A stretch of 64,000 bases of DNA from Pseudarthrobacter sp. C4D7 (GTDB taxonomy: Bacteria; Actinomycetota; Actinomycetes; Actinomycetales; Micrococcaceae): the NCBI RefSeq assembly GCF_013359725.1, contig NZ_JABFMW010000020.1, positions 1 through 64,000 of the forward strand, given 5' to 3'. The notes beneath the pieces are model-generated. The model worked only from the letters and a program-made list of their open reading frames with translations. It had not been told where the DNA came from and made no database searches. The position numbers and the translations under genes are program-made. The number at the start of each line of letters is the position of its first letter. The stretch's first letter is position 1. Below, in pieces: positions 63,402 through 64,000 of this stretch.

Positions 63402-64000
63402 ATGGTGTCCGTATCCCGCACTGAACGACTCCTCAACCTGCTGATTGCACTGCTGAACACCCGCTACGGCCTGCGGCGGAGCGAGCTGCGCGAGAAGATC
63501 TACCACGACACTTCAGGCAATGACGTCGCCTTCGGACGCATGTTCGAGCGGGACAAGAATGACCTGCGGGCCATGGGCTTCGAGGTGGAAACCCTGACGG
63601 ACCTGGGCTGGAGCGAAGACGACCCCGCCACCACGAGGTACCGGATCGGCAAGGAGGCCAGCCGTCTTCCCGATGTCCAGCTGGGACCGGACGAGTGGAC
63701 CGTCCTCCTGCTGGCCTCCCGGCTGTGGGAGCGTGCGGCGCTGGGGACGGCCGCCCAAAGCGCGCTCCGCAAGCTGCAGGCCTCTGGACGGCTGGCCGAT
63801 GTGGAACTGCCGGCCGGCGTCCAGCCCCGGATCAAACCGGCCGGCCAGGCGTTCGATGACATCGTTGCCGCCATGCATGCCCGGCATCCGGTCAGCTTCA
63901 CCTACCTCGCCGGGAGCACCGGCAAGGAGGAAGAACGGGTCGTCGAACCCTGGGGCCTCGGCAGCCGGTTCGGCCAGTGGTACCTCGTGGGCTACGACCG
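63402..64000 (+). CDS. pafB: PafB/PafBC WYL-domain transcriptional regulator, N-terminal part
   Basis: The frame runs off the window, with about 199 codons visible. It has an N-terminal winged-helix domain (R-T-E-R-L-L-N-L-L-I-A-L-L) and, near the end, the beginning of a WYL domain (F-T-Y-L-A ... V-E-P-W-G-L). PafB with PafC activates DNA damage genes independently of LexA, and in Arthrobacter both are known as one fused protein, so this may be PafBC. TAACGT at 63392-63397 is 4 nt from ATG 63402 and 7 nt from an in-frame GTG at 63405. Confidence 0.9.
   Translation, partial: MVSVSRTERLLNLLIALLNTRYGLRRSELREKIYHDTSGNDVAFGRMFERDKNDLRAMGFEVETLTDLGWSEDDPATTRYRIGKEASRLPDVQLGPDEWTVLLLASRLWERAALGTAAQSALRKLQASGRLADVELPAGVQPRIKPAGQAFDDIVAAMHARHPVSFTYLAGSTGKEEERVVEPWGLGSRFGQWYLVGYD

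Overview
The window is a high-GC actinobacterial chromosome segment, most likely from an Arthrobacter/Pseudarthrobacter-type member of the Micrococcaceae. Evidence for this: a complete Pup-proteasome locus (mpa, dop, pup, prcB, prcA, pafA, start of pafB/pafBC), the mycothiol gene mshC, a divergent glgC/glgA(glgM) pair, the zinc-independent L31 paralogue, and many genes whose start codon lies 6-8 nt behind a TAnnnT box (leaderless mRNAs). No rRNA, CRISPR array, insertion sequence, integrase or phage gene was seen. The assignment is inferred from gene content, not from a database match.

Layout. 49-2099 (minus): DUF3099, a small Cys/His protein, SURF1 and a YbaK-type deacylase. 2251-8988: FabG and a second SDR, serB, an ABC ATPase, a TSUP permease, a TrmH methyltransferase, rpmE2 behind a structured leader, and a lipoate ligase with swapped domain order. 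9098-18327: pepN, a YeiH-type permease, an operon of permuted ATP-grasp, alpha-E and transglutaminase proteins, a PPOX protein, and an SDR carrying a four-Cys knuckle and no catalytic Tyr at the usual place. 18415-21132: glycogen / maltose-1-phosphate genes. 21224-27735: a fatty-acid degradation cluster (acyl-CoA oxidase, TetR, thiolase, FabG4-like reductase, MaoC hydratase) around a perfect palindromic operator. 27796-38856: mixed housekeeping and accessory genes (FUSC, serine hydrolase, glutathionyl-hydroquinone reductase-like protein, two metalloprotease/small genes, two GT9 glycosyltransferases, MDR reductase, phospholipase D, YqeY). 39030-41558: the NAD salvage operon pnuC-nadR-nrtR with promoter and operators visible.

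41559-44338 is the one region that looks foreign: gene-poor, visibly lower GC, with a LuxR-type regulator and an unidentified secreted protein, ending at tRNA-Leu(GAG). 44593-50788 returns to core genes (M20 peptidase, acyl-CoA dehydrogenase, aldo/keto reductase, uppP, mshC). 50884-64000 is the extended proteasome neighbourhood: PAC2 protein, HAD phosphatase, site-2 protease, trmI, then Mpa-Dop-Pup-PrcB-PrcA-PafA, two FKBP prolyl isomerases, and the N-terminal part of PafB/PafBC, cut by the window end.

Together the proteasome genes form a full tag-and-destroy pathway: Dop deamidates Pup-GGQ, PafA attaches it to lysines, Mpa unfolds, and PrcBA degrades. The ATP-grasp/alpha-E/transglutaminase operon elsewhere in the window belongs to a class predicted to make or trim peptide-like amide bonds and is the best candidate here for an undescribed system.
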